64,000 nucleotides of DNA, from positions 186,001 to 250,000 of the forward strand of contig NZ_BIFH01000022.1 of assembly GCF_003967355.1 (NCBI RefSeq), written 5' to 3'. Below, one piece after another: positions 52,434 to 61,268 of this stretch (the first letter of the stretch is position 1; each line of letters starts with the position of its first letter). The translations under genes were made by a program, and so were the position numbers. The stretch comes from Embleya hyalina (lineage in GTDB: Bacteria > Actinomycetota > Actinomycetes > Streptomycetales > Streptomycetaceae). The notes under the pieces are model-generated. The model did no database searches. It saw only the letters and a list, made by a program, of their open reading frames with translations, and was not told where the DNA came from.

Positions 52434-53798
52434 ATGAGTGAAACGCGGCAATCACAAGCCTGGCCGAGATCCGGCCTTCTCGTGGTCTTCCTCTGTTTCG
52501 TGACGGTCGTGTTCGACGGATACGACCTGATCGTCTACGGAGCCGTCATCCCCGTACTCCTCAAGGAGCCCGGCTGGTCCCTGAGCGTGGCCGAGGCGGG
52601 CACGATCGGCAGCTACGGACTGACCGGGATGCTCATCGGGGCCCTGGTCGCGGGGACGATCACCGACATCATCGGCCGAAGGCCGACGATCCTGCTGTGC
52701 CTGGGCTGGTTCTCGGTGGCGATGGGCGCGTGCGCGTTCGCGCCCTCGCCCGAGTGGCTCGGCGCCCTGCGGTTCGTCGCGGGACTGGGTCTCGGCGGCG
52801 TGATTCCGACCGCCACGGCGTTGACCCTGGAGTACGCCCCCGCCCATCGACGCAGCTTCACGTACGCCCTGATGTTCTCGGGATGGGCGGTCGGCGGCGC
52901 CCTGGCCGCCGTCGCCGCCCGTTCGTTGCTGCCGGACTTCGGATGGCGGGGAATGTTCGCGCTCGGAGCGGCACCCCTGCTCGTACTCCCCGTCATGCTC
53001 AAGGCCCTCCCCGAGTCCGTCCACTTCCTGCGCACCCGAGGTCGGTTCGCCGAAGCCGACGAACTCGCGTACCGCATGGGGCTGCCGGCACCGATCCGCC
53101 CACCCGTGCGGCCGACCGTCGAGGCTCGCGCGTCGCGCGGGCAGTCGGTCGGCTCGCTGTTCGTCGCGCGCTACCGTGCGACCACCGTCGTCTTCTGGGT
53201 CACCTGCTTCCTCGGGCTCCTGCTCGTCTACGGGTTGAACACGTGGCTGCCCCAGATCATGCTCAAGGCCGGCTTCTCGCTGGGAGCCTCGTTGAGCTTC
53301 CTGCTCGCCCTCAACGCTGGGACCATCCTCGGCGCGCTCGTGATGGCCCGGGCCGCCGACAGGTGGAGCGCCAAACCGGCGATCGTGGCGATGTTCGTGA
53401 CAGCCGCGGCCTGCATCGCCGGGCTGAGCACCCGACCGCCCGAGGCGATCGCCTACCTGCTGGTGATCGGCGCCGGCTTCGGCGTCGGCACGCAGATCCT
53501 CCTCAACTCCTACATCGGCATGTCGTATCCGGTGAAGGCACGTGCGACGGCCCTGGGATGGTCGCTGGGTGTCGGGCGCCTGGGGGCCATCCTCGGGCCC
53601 ACGATCGGAGGGCACCTGGTCGCGGCCGAACTCGCGCCCGAATGGAACTTCCATTTCTTCGCCGCGATCGCCCTCATCGCCGCGGCCGCCGTCGCCCTGG
53701 TCCCCCGCACGACCACGGCGCCCGAACCCGCCGAGGCACCCGAACCGCACGACGACATCGCGGACATCGAGCCGCATCGACACGAGAACCGACACTGA
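52434..53798 (+). CDS. MFS aromatic-acid:H+ symporter
   Basis: A 454-aa, 12-helix transporter of the AAHS family (PcaK, BenK, MhbT, GenK type). It has the first-helix VVFDGYDLIVYGAVIPVLL, the loop GTITDIIGRRPTIL and LPESVHFLRTRGR after helix 6. It imports an aromatic acid, here most likely salicylate, gentisate or 3-hydroxybenzoate for the linked operon. The ATG at 52434 has CGGAGA upstream. It is divergent from paaX. The C-terminal tail is acidic and His-rich. Confidence 0.9.
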   Translation: MSETRQSQAWPRSGLLVVFLCFVTVVFDGYDLIVYGAVIPVLLKEPGWSLSVAEAGTIGSYGLTGMLIGALVAGTITDIIGRRPTILLCLGWFSVAMGACAFAPSPEWLGALRFVAGLGLGGVIPTATALTLEYAPAHRRSFTYALMFSGWAVGGALAAVAARSLLPDFGWRGMFALGAAPLLVLPVMLKALPESVHFLRTRGRFAEADELAYRMGLPAPIRPPVRPTVEARASRGQSVGSLFVARYRATTVVFWVTCFLGLLLVYGLNTWLPQIMLKAGFSLGASLSFLLALNAGTILGALVMARAADRWSAKPAIVAMFVTAAACIAGLSTRPPEAIAYLLVIGAGFGVGTQILLNSYIGMSYPVKARATALGWSLGVGRLGAILGPTIGGHLVAAELAPEWNFHFFAAIALIAAAAVALVPRTTTAPEPAEAPEPHDDIADIEPHRHENRH

Positions 53799-53845
53799 TC
53801 GCGCGTGCGACCGGGCGGGGGCGGCCGGCCCACGCCCGGGTTCGC

Positions 53846-54805
53846 TCAGTCGTGTACGGAGAGCACGATCTTGCCCGTGGTGCGGCCGAGTTCGCCGAGG
53901 TCGTGGGCCTTCGCCGCGTCCGCGAGAGGGAGCACCGTCGAAACGTGGACGCGCAGGTCGTCCCGCTCGACGAGTTCGGTGATCTCGCGCAGGTCGGCGG
54001 CGTCGGGTTCGACGAGTACGAACACCGCGCGCACACCGGCCGCACGGGCCTGTTCGTAGGGGAAGTCGTCCGCCGGAGGGATGATCGTCACCAGCGTCCC
54101 GCCCTCGCGCAACGTCCGCAGCGACCGGAGCGGATAGTCGCCGCCGATCGTGTCCAGGACCACGTCCACGTCGCGCACCACCTCGGCGAAGTCGACATCG
54201 GTGTAGTCCACCACCTCGGCCACGCCCAGTCCGCGCAGGAACTCGTGCTTGGCGGGGCTCGCGGTGCCGATCACGTGCGCGCCGCGCGCCGCCGCGATCT
54301 GCGCCGCCAGGTGGCCGACGCCGCCCGCCGCGCCGTGGATCAGGACGCGTTGCCCCGGGGCGACGTCGGCCGTGACGACCAGCGCCTGCCACGCGGTCAA
54401 CGCGGCGAGGGGCAGCGCGGCGGCGTGCACGTGGTCGAGCCCGCGCGGCAGGCGCGCGAAGTGGCGCGAGGGGGCCGTGACGTACTCCGCGTACGCGCCC
54501 GCGGGATGCGGGAAGCGGGCCATGCCGTACACGTCGTCCCCGGGGGCGAGGGAGGTCACGCCCAGGCCCACGGCCTCGACGACGCCCGCCACGTCGTAGC
54601 CGACCGTGTACGGCGGATCCTGGTGCACGAACCCGCCCCTGGTGCGGGTCTTCCAGTCGATCGGGTTCACACCCGCGGCGTGCACGCGCACCAGGACCTC
54701 GGTGGGGCCCGGCTCGGGACGTTCGACCTCGACCAGCCGAAGCACGTCGGAACCCCCGGCCACGTCGTGGCGGATCGCACGCATCAGAACCGGGGTGGTG
54801 GTCAT
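53846..54805 (-). CDS. NADP-dependent quinone oxidoreductase (zinc-type ADH family)
   Basis: A 319-aa medium-chain reductase of the quinone oxidoreductase group. The N-terminal VHAAGVNPIDWKTRTRGG, the coenzyme domain VLIHGAAGGVGHLAAQIAAARGAHVIGTAS, and the absence of zinc-ligand cysteines fit enoyl or quinone reductases. The likely start is the ATG at 54805; in-frame ATGs at 54811 and beyond exist. The gene is probably unlinked to the aromatic operon and convergent with the permease gene. Confidence 0.88.
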   Translation of the reverse strand: MTTTPVLMRAIRHDVAGGSDVLRLVEVERPEPGPTEVLVRVHAAGVNPIDWKTRTRGGFVHQDPPYTVGYDVAGVVEAVGLGVTSLAPGDDVYGMARFPHPAGAYAEYVTAPSRHFARLPRGLDHVHAAALPLAALTAWQALVVTADVAPGQRVLIHGAAGGVGHLAAQIAAARGAHVIGTASPAKHEFLRGLGVAEVVDYTDVDFAEVVRDVDVVLDTIGGDYPLRSLRTLREGGTLVTIIPPADDFPYEQARAAGVRAVFVLVEPDAADLREITELVERDDLRVHVSTVLPLADAAKAHDLGELGRTTGKIVLSVHD

Positions 54806-54956
54806 GCTCATCCTCATTCTCATCGCAACCGGCCATGGACCGTCCCCGCACGCTCCATGGACACCGACACCGAAGGGGCCGGACGACGACCGCACCGTGT
54901 TCGATCGACATCGAACACGGCGGCCGGGAAGAAGGGTTCGCGCACGAGGACATGCC

Positions 54957-54976
54957 CGTCCGGGACTTCCCGGACG
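54957..54976. terminator. 8-bp hairpin after the metallophosphoesterase gene
   Basis: CGTCCGGG and CCCGGACG arms with loop ACTT, downstream of the minus-strand phosphoesterase stop at 55059 and 150 bp before the oxidoreductase start. No gene is seen in the 253-bp gap. Confidence 0.5.
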
Positions 54977-55058
54977 TGACGACGATCGTTCTTCACACTC
55001 GCGCACCCATAGGAAAAGAGCGCCAAGACGTGGGGAACCCGCCCGTCGCGTTCCGCAC

Positions 55059-55844
55059 CTATGCGTGTCGGTCGCCACCCACACGGGCGTCGTTCGCGCC
55101 CACCACGCGGTAGTGCGTCGTCAACCGGCCCGAGTCCCAGACGTTGAACGTCAACATCGGTGGCAGCAACGGGTCGATGTGACCCGCGTGCTCGTCACGT
55201 TCCCACGGCAACCGCACCGTGGAGACGATCCCGGGAGCGAGCAGGAGGGGCCTGCCGGCGAACGTCGTGGCGGCCGGACTGTGCACGTGCCCGCACAGCA
55301 GCGCGGCGACGTTCGGATGACGCTCGACCAGGTCCGCCAGGTCGGCCTCGCCGAATTGGCGGATGACGTCGAGCGTGGGGATCCGCAACTCCACCGGAGG
55401 ATGGTGGAAGGCGATGAACACCGGTACGTCGGAAGGCGTTTCGTCGAGAACGCCCGACAACCACGCCAGTGTCTCGGGCGCGAGCAGACCGTCGTGTCGC
55501 CCCGGGATCGACGAGTCGCACATCGCGTACACCGCGGACTCGGTGCGCAGCACCTGGTTGACGGGGGTGTCGTCGTCGGCGGATCCGCCCAGCAGGCCGG
55601 CGCGGTACGGGCCCCGCACATCGTGATTGCCGGGACCGATCAGGACCGGGTGTCGCGAAGCGAGCACGGTCCGGGCCGTGTCGTACTCGGCGGCGGTGCC
55701 GTTGTCCGCGATGTCCCCGGTGACCAGGATCGCGTCGAGGTCGTGCGGAAGCGCGTCGAGGTGGTCCATCGCCGCTCGGGCGCGCTCGACGCTGCGTGCG
55801 CCGCCGTCGAAGTGGGTGTCGCTGAGATGAGCGAACACGATCAT
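55059..55844 (-). CDS. CpdA-like metallophosphoesterase
   Basis: A 261-aa calcineurin-like phosphoesterase. The five metal-binding blocks are present: HLSDTHFD, LVTGDIAD, GPGNHDV, FHHPP and CGHVHSP. This is the class III cyclic-nucleotide phosphodiesterase (CpdA/Icc) pattern, so 3',5'-cAMP or another phosphodiester is a possible substrate, but many members act on other substrates. Two His and Asp ligands in each block are intact. It stands alone between the oxidoreductase and the repeat-flanked propeller gene. Confidence 0.88.
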   Translation of the reverse strand: MIVFAHLSDTHFDGGARSVERARAAMDHLDALPHDLDAILVTGDIADNGTAAEYDTARTVLASRHPVLIGPGNHDVRGPYRAGLLGGSADDDTPVNQVLRTESAVYAMCDSSIPGRHDGLLAPETLAWLSGVLDETPSDVPVFIAFHHPPVELRIPTLDVIRQFGEADLADLVERHPNVAALLCGHVHSPAATTFAGRPLLLAPGIVSTVRLPWERDEHAGHIDPLLPPMLTFNVWDSGRLTTHYRVVGANDARVGGDRHA

Positions 55845-56007
55845 GCTGTCGATTCCCTCGGATCGGGAGAACGGGTTCCGTGTCCGTGTCGGGACTGCCG
55901 GACCACCGGACTGCGGGGTGTGGCGAAGACGGTCGCGTGCGGAGGTTTCACCGTTGACGGAAGGACATCCGTGGCGACGCCGGACAGTCTGATCGCGCTC
56001 GGCGGCC

Positions 56008-56031
56008 GGCTGCCAGGAGAATCACGACACG
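56008..56031 (+). repeat. 24-bp direct repeat, left copy
   Basis: Identical over 24 bp to 57453-57476 in the same orientation, with further similarity on the left side (GCTCGGCGG). It covers the stop codon of the propeller-like gene at 56022-56024. Confidence 0.85.
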
Positions 56032-57143
56032 GCGCGCAGTCGCCACCGTTGCAGTCGACCGCCCGGGACGCAGGTCACCCAGGTGCCGTCACCGGCGCCG
56101 GCGATGCCTACGTCGCACCCCTGGTATGTGCTTGCGCCGAAGATGCTTGTCGGCGGGTAGGACACCGGTCCGTAGACGTGAGGCGGGTCCACCCGGAACA
56201 GCAGATGTGGACGGTGGCAAGCTTCCGAGAGGCTGTCGCAGCCGGCGAGAGCGAGGTTCGGAGTGAGCAGGCAGGCGGTCGAGATGTCCAGGTCATAGCC
56301 GTGGTACGGATGGTCGTCCCAGTCCGCTTCCGGTGCTTCCTCGACGTCGGCCTCCACCGCGATGGTCGACACAGTGCCGCTGCGGAAGTCGCCCGCGACC
56401 AACTCGCACGCGTTGTGGGCGAGCCAGCGTTCGCCGCTGGGATGGATGTCGACGGGCTTCATCCAGCCTGTCACGACGACCGTCTCGGAGCCGTTGTCCC
56501 AGCGGACCCACCGGCAGGACCAGCCGTCGTGCCCGTCGAATGACCCGTAGCTGGCGTGCTCGCCGTCAGGGTGAAGGAACACGCGGCTGTGGCACCGGTA
56601 TTCGGTTGCTGTACGGGCCGTTGTACGCCAGTCGCTCACATCGAGCACATGACGATCGACGCCGAACGGCGGGCGGAACGGATATGCGTCTCGCGGCAAT
56701 GCGTCGGTGTCCGTGGGCCTCGGCACGAATGCCCACAACGAGGTGCCGTCGGGGGTGAACACAGCGCATCCCGCCACATCGTTCGTTCCCTCGATGGAGG
56801 GCACGGTGTGGGTCACCTGCCACTGCACCTCACCGCTGCGATCAATCACCACAATACGGTCGGTTACGGCGAATGCCGCGAACCTCAGGTCCGGACTGAC
56901 GTCAACCCGGCACGTTTGGCCGCCGACACCGGAAGCGGGCTTCTCCCGGAGGATCGCCGCCGGGAGCGGGAAGCTTCCCGTCACGGCGAGCCGGCCATCC
57001 ATCAACAGCAACTCACCGGCGGCCGACCGTGCCGCCCACCCGCCCCCGCCGATCCGATGCGGCACGTCGAGGACCGGCTCGGCCGATTCACCGATCAGCT
57101 CGACCTCGATGGGAGTTGTCGACGCCATCGGGTCAGCATGCAT
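56022..57143 (-). CDS. beta-propeller-like protein of unknown function
   Basis: A 373-aa protein I do not recognise by name. Its repeated strand pattern (RFAAFAVTDRIVVIDRSGEVQWQVTH, CAVFTPDGTSLWAFVP, HSRVFLHPDGEHASYG, VDIHPSGERWLAH, LLFRVDPP) is typical of WD40/YVTN-type propellers. There is no signal peptide or catalytic motif. The ATG at 57143 has AGGG upstream; ATG 57128 is an alternative. Third-position GC looks lower than in neighbouring genes. It is enclosed by 24-bp direct repeats, one of which includes its stop codon, which suggests acquisition or duplication of this segment. Confidence 0.7.
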   Translation of the reverse strand: MHADPMASTTPIEVELIGESAEPVLDVPHRIGGGGWAARSAAGELLLMDGRLAVTGSFPLPAAILREKPASGVGGQTCRVDVSPDLRFAAFAVTDRIVVIDRSGEVQWQVTHTVPSIEGTNDVAGCAVFTPDGTSLWAFVPRPTDTDALPRDAYPFRPPFGVDRHVLDVSDWRTTARTATEYRCHSRVFLHPDGEHASYGSFDGHDGWSCRWVRWDNGSETVVVTGWMKPVDIHPSGERWLAHNACELVAGDFRSGTVSTIAVEADVEEAPEADWDDHPYHGYDLDISTACLLTPNLALAGCDSLSEACHRPHLLFRVDPPHVYGPVSYPPTSIFGASTYQGCDVGIAGAGDGTWVTCVPGGRLQRWRLRAVS

Positions 57144-57252
57144 TCCGGGCACCCTTGGCTTTGGTCGGAGCGGGACTACGTGATGGCGACGGGCAGGGAC
57201 GGCCACGCCGACCATCGCGATGACGAGCGAAGATCGTCCGGCGTGGTGACGC

Positions 57253-57273
57253 GACCGAGCGTAACGCTCGGTC
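57253..57273. repeat. 9-bp stem palindrome, 3-nt loop
   Basis: GACCGAGCG-TAA-CGCTCGGTC. It lies upstream of the propeller gene and downstream of the LuxR-type gene, so it may be a terminator for the latter or an operator. Confidence 0.55.
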
Positions 57274-57298
57274 GATCGCCGGTGCCACTCGTGATGTG

Positions 57299-57319
57299 GG
57301 TACCGATCATTTCGGTACC
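57299..57319. repeat. 8-bp stem palindrome, 5-nt loop
   Basis: GGTACCGA-TCATT-TCGGTACC, 26 bp to the right of the previous palindrome. The pair of hairpins is unusual in this otherwise empty gap. Confidence 0.5.
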
Positions 57320-57452
57320 GGGCTTGTGCCTCACCCGACTGCTGTGCCGTAGGACTTCAAACTCCAAGGCGAGTAAATCGAATCGTCCACACCGCGGGCC
57401 GTTGCCGAGACCATGCCAGGTTCGCAGACAGGTACTTCGTGCTCGGCGGGGT

Positions 57453-57476
57453 GGCTGCCAGGAGAATCACGACACG
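57453..57476 (+). repeat. 24-bp direct repeat, right copy
   Basis: Second copy of the repeat at 56008-56031, 1445 bp away and in the same orientation. The right copy lies between the LuxR-type regulator stop and the palindromes, outside any gene. Confidence 0.85.
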
Positions 57477-57526
57477 ACACGGACGATCGGCGGTGGACTC
57501 GCCGGGGGCGCGTGGCGCGTGGTCGG

Positions 57527-60283
57527 TCAGTTGTGGGGGTCGCGTGCGCGGGAGTGGACCAGGACGGCGAGTTCGGTGCGGTTGGCGACGCCGAGCTTGG
57601 CGAGGATGTGGGACATGTGGACCTTGACCGTGCTGCGTGAGACGAAGAGTTGCTCGGCGATCTCGGGGTTGAGCAGTCCGTCGGCGGCGAGCAGGGCCAC
57701 CCTGGATTCGGTGGGCGTCAGGCTCTCCCAGCCGCGGGACGCGCGGGACCGGGGGTTGTGCGTGTCGCGGGCGTACACGGCGGCGTCCGGGAGCGACATC
57801 GCGGCGCCGTCGGCGAGGGCCCGGGAGAGCGCGGGCTCGTCGAGGGCGTCGGTCGCGACGGCGCGCCTGCCGCTCCAATAGGTGTCCTCCAGCGGGACGC
57901 GAACGACGCCCGACGCGTCGCGGGCCGCGTCGACGGCCGCGAACAGCGTGACGGCGCGCCGGTATTCGGCCCGCTCGACGGCCGCGCTCGCGACGAGTTC
58001 GGCGGCGGTGACGGCCTCGAGCCACCATCCTTCCCCACAACTCGTGGTCAGCGCGTCCAGGGCGGTGATCTCGGCCGTCCCCGGGTCGTGTTCCCACAGT
58101 GCGGCGCGTGCGGTGCCCAGGGTGGCCACCGTGGCGGCGTATCGATTCCCCAGCCGATCGGCGATGCGGGTCACGTGGGCGGCGTGCTCGCGGGCGCCCG
58201 CGGGATCGGCCGAGGCGAGCGCGGCGAGCATCAGGATCGACTGGGCCTGCCAGGCCAGGAAGCCGGCGCCCTCCCGTTCGTCGGCGTACACGCGCTCGGC
58301 CCACGCGCGGGCGGCGTCGAGGTCGCCGGCGGCCAGTTCGGCGTAGGCGAGTGCCTTGATCAGCAGTCCGCACGCCCAGCGCATCGGTTCGCGCGTGACG
58401 CGCTCGAACTCGGCGAGAGCCAGTTCCCGGGCCCGGTGCGGATCCCCCCGAAGGGCCGCCGTCGTCGAGAGCACCTGCACGCGGCAGGTCAGCGCGAACG
58501 CGGCGGCCTCGCCCGCGTTGCCGGCCACCGCGGGCACCATGGCGTCCGCCAGTCGCAGCGTCTCGGCGACGTCGCCCGTCGAGCGGGCGCCGACCGCCAG
58601 GCACCACAGCGTGAGCGAGCGCACGCCGTCGAAGTCGATGGCCGCCGCCGCGTCGAGTGCCTGACGCGCGATGTCGGACAGCAGCGGGAAGTCGCCCTGC
58701 CAGAGCAGGCTCAACGTGTAGCAGCCCAGCGCGTCCGCGAGGGCGAGGTTGTCGTGCGCGCCCTTGGCCAGGTCGACCGCCGCACGGAACATCGGTTGTG
58801 CCAGGGGCGGATCGGTGATGCAGATGAAGTTGGCCAGCCGAAGGAGGGCGTGCGAAAGGGCTCTTCGGTCCCCGGAGCGCTTCGCGATCTCGATCGCCTC
58901 GGTGGCCGCCGCCTCGGTGCCGGGAAGGTCGCCCGTCCAAAAGGTCAACGTCGAGCGGACGGCCAGCGTCATCGCCCGTGCGGGGTGGGCGGTGTCCGGG
59001 ACCGCCGCCAACGCCCGGCCCGTGGCCTCCACTCCTTCGGTTAGCGAGCCGCACATGCGCCAGTAGGAGCCCAGAGCGGCGGTGATGCGCAACGCGTCGA
59101 CGGAGCCGGCGGCGCAGGCGCTCTCCAGCGCGGCCCGCAGGTTCGGCATCTCCACGTCGATCAGCCGGCGCCTGTCCACGCTCAGGGCCCACAGCTCCAG
59201 ATCCGCCCGTTCCGCGAGAGCCGCGAAGTAGGCGACGTGTCGCTCGTTCACGCGGACGAAGTCCCGCGAGGTCTCGTCGGCGCCGAGCAGCCCGGTGGCG
59301 TACTGCCGCATCGGGAGCAGCATCCGATAGCGCGTGTCGCGGGATTTGCCGTCCGCGACGATCAGGGACTTGTCGACCAGTGCGGCCAGCGTGTCGCGTA
59401 CCCACCTCGCGGTGGGTTCCTCGTCGCCGCACACCGCCTCAGCCGCGTCCGCCGTCCATCCGTCGGTGAACACCGACACGCGCGCGAACAGCAGCTTTTC
59501 CCGGTCGGAGAGCAGGGCGTGGCTCCAGTCCAGGCAACGGCGCATCGTCCGGTGACGGGCCTCGCCCCGGGTGGGGCCGCCCGCCAGCAGGCGCAGATCC
59601 AATCCGTCGGCGATCTCGCGGAGTGTCATCATGCGCGTGCGTGCCGCGGCCAGTTCGATCGCGAGGGGGAATCCGTCCAGCGCGCGCACGATGCGCTCGA
59701 CGTCCGCCCGGGTCTCCGGGGTCCGTACGAGGTCGCCGCGTACGAGTTCGACCCGATCGACGAACAGGCGTGTCGCGTCGGAGGGGTCGTGTGCGTCCCC
59801 GGCGCCCACCGTCAGTGGTGGAACGCGCCATACGCGCTCGTCGCGAGTGTGCAGGGGAACCCGGCTGGTGGCCAGCACGCGGGCGCGGGGGCACGCCGTC
59901 AGGAACGTGTCGGCCACTCTCGCCGCGGCGGCCGGCAGGTGTTCGCAGGTGTCCAGCACGATCACCGCCGACCTCTCCCGCAGGTCGTGGAGCGCGGCGC
60001 GCAAGGGTGTCCGCCCGGGTTTGACGCCCGGGGACACGGCCTCGAGCACGGCCGCGTCGACCAGGCGTTCGTCGGCGAGCGCGCCCAGATCCACGAAGAC
60101 CACGTCCGCGTCGGGATCCTCGGTGGCCAACGCCAGGGCCAGGCGGGTCTTGCCGATCCCACCGGGGCCCACGAGCGTCAACAGGCGCCGGCCGTCGCGC
60201 AGGAGCGGACGCAAGGCATCCAGTTCCGAGGCCCGACCGACGAAGTTCGTCAGCAGGGTCGGCCGAGAGCGTGGGTTCACCAT
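57527..60283 (-). CDS. LuxR-family regulator with AAA/NB-ARC ATPase and TPR-like region
   Basis: A 918-aa regulator of the LAL/MalT-like, AfsR-related group. Walker A GPGGIGKT is at 39-46, and the Walker-B-like stretch SAVIVLDTCEH and LATSRVPL follow in the ATPase. A long helical, TPR-like central part (about 380-800) includes ETLRLADAMV and similar repeats. The C-terminal LuxR HTH is LTPTESRVALLAADGLLNPEIAEQLFVSRSTVKVHMSHIL. Such proteins sense a ligand and bind DNA in an ATP-dependent manner. No target operon is obvious from this window; the small unknown genes that follow in the divergent direction are candidates. Confidence 0.88.
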   Translation of the reverse strand: MVNPRSRPTLLTNFVGRASELDALRPLLRDGRRLLTLVGPGGIGKTRLALALATEDPDADVVFVDLGALADERLVDAAVLEAVSPGVKPGRTPLRAALHDLRERSAVIVLDTCEHLPAAAARVADTFLTACPRARVLATSRVPLHTRDERVWRVPPLTVGAGDAHDPSDATRLFVDRVELVRGDLVRTPETRADVERIVRALDGFPLAIELAAARTRMMTLREIADGLDLRLLAGGPTRGEARHRTMRRCLDWSHALLSDREKLLFARVSVFTDGWTADAAEAVCGDEEPTARWVRDTLAALVDKSLIVADGKSRDTRYRMLLPMRQYATGLLGADETSRDFVRVNERHVAYFAALAERADLELWALSVDRRRLIDVEMPNLRAALESACAAGSVDALRITAALGSYWRMCGSLTEGVEATGRALAAVPDTAHPARAMTLAVRSTLTFWTGDLPGTEAAATEAIEIAKRSGDRRALSHALLRLANFICITDPPLAQPMFRAAVDLAKGAHDNLALADALGCYTLSLLWQGDFPLLSDIARQALDAAAAIDFDGVRSLTLWCLAVGARSTGDVAETLRLADAMVPAVAGNAGEAAAFALTCRVQVLSTTAALRGDPHRARELALAEFERVTREPMRWACGLLIKALAYAELAAGDLDAARAWAERVYADEREGAGFLAWQAQSILMLAALASADPAGAREHAAHVTRIADRLGNRYAATVATLGTARAALWEHDPGTAEITALDALTTSCGEGWWLEAVTAAELVASAAVERAEYRRAVTLFAAVDAARDASGVVRVPLEDTYWSGRRAVATDALDEPALSRALADGAAMSLPDAAVYARDTHNPRSRASRGWESLTPTESRVALLAADGLLNPEIAEQLFVSRSTVKVHMSHILAKLGVANRTELAVLVHSRARDPHN

Positions 60284-60355
60284 GGCGTTCGCCCCGGCTC
60301 GGGACGAGCCGACGATCGCCTTTCGGCCACCCTCGCCCGGCGTTCCATGGGTGAT

Positions 60356-61069
60356 TTATACGTGTCCGACCGGCGGTGGGCAAGCCGCCGGGTACACGTC
60401 GTGCGTGTCGCGCTCGGGGGAAATCGAGCCATCGCCCGTGTGCCGGTCGGGGCGCGGACGCGGCGTGGTGTCGTGGGCGGCGGTCGGTGACGGTTGCGCG
60501 TCGACCGGTCGATCCAGGCGGTACAGGTAGTGCAACGGGGGATCGACGGGGTTGTCCGGCTCCATGGCGCCTTCGCCGACCCGGGTGAAGCCGACACGTT
60601 CGAGCACGCGCCACGAGGCGATGTTGCCGGCCGCGACGGCGACCACGATCGCGGGCGTCCGGGCTCGGGCGGCCCAGGTGTCCGCCACGACGGCCCGGAT
60701 CATCGCCGTGCCGACGCCGCGTCCCACCAGGCCCGGGTCGCCGACCAGATAGTCGATGGTCACGGATTCGGCGGGTACCTCGATGAACTCCTCGAACTCC
60801 GCGAGGTACTCGGGATAGTCCGCCAGGCGCGAGCGCTGGACCAGGCCCACCGGCGTCCCGTCGCGCAGCGCGAGCAGGTCCTCCGACGGCTCCAGGCCGT
60901 CCGCGGCGTCGCCGAAGTCGCGGGCCACCGCTTCGGGTTCCGTCTCGTGGTTCCACCAGCGGCGCACGTGCGGCCGCGACAACCAGGAGGCGAGGAGAGG
61001 AAAATCGGCGCGGAGCACCCGGCGAAATCGGAAGTGGGCCGGCGCGGGCCCGGGCTCGACGTCCTGCAT
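60356..61069 (-). CDS. GNAT acetyltransferase, aminoglycoside AAC(6')-like
   Basis: A 237-aa acetyltransferase of the Acetyltransf_8/AAC(6')-Ib-type. It has the SRPHVRRWWNHE motif, SVTIDYLVGDPGLVGRGVGTAMIRAVV (motif A) and NIASWRVLERVGFTRVGEG (motif B). Relatives acetylate aminoglycosides or act on siderophore hydroxylysine; a resistance role is possible but unproven. The last 50 or so residues are Pro/Arg/Asp-rich and probably disordered, unlike the family. The ribosome binding site for ATG 61069 is weak. Confidence 0.85.
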   Translation of the reverse strand: MQDVEPGPAPAHFRFRRVLRADFPLLASWLSRPHVRRWWNHETEPEAVARDFGDAADGLEPSEDLLALRDGTPVGLVQRSRLADYPEYLAEFEEFIEVPAESVTIDYLVGDPGLVGRGVGTAMIRAVVADTWAARARTPAIVVAVAAGNIASWRVLERVGFTRVGEGAMEPDNPVDPPLHYLYRLDRPVDAQPSPTAAHDTTPRPRPDRHTGDGSISPERDTHDVYPAACPPPVGHV

Positions 61070-61268
61070 GTCTGTCACCGTTTCGTGCGGGGCGAACGGT
61101 GGTCGTCCCTCGTGTGGGGCACGACCCGGTCCGCGGCGACCCGATGCCCGTCGGGTCGCCGGGCCGACATCGTACGCCGCGCGGTGGGAGATCGGTGGGT
61201 CGCGCCGGCGGGTCCGGTCGGTGCCCCCGCGACGAGGGGCCGAAAACGGTCCTGTATAGGCTCCCGCG

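Larger units (their letters stand above)
57144..57526. other. 383-bp gap, no gene
   Basis: This stretch is somewhat less GC-rich than its surroundings and holds two tight palindromes (57253-57273 and 57299-57319) and the right-hand 24-bp repeat. The open frames through it are low-complexity shadows. Confidence 0.5.

Noticed and set aside
56008-57476. Insertion sequence or prophage between the 24-bp repeats
   Set aside because: No transposase, integrase or terminal inverted repeats were found; only the repeats and one propeller-like gene.
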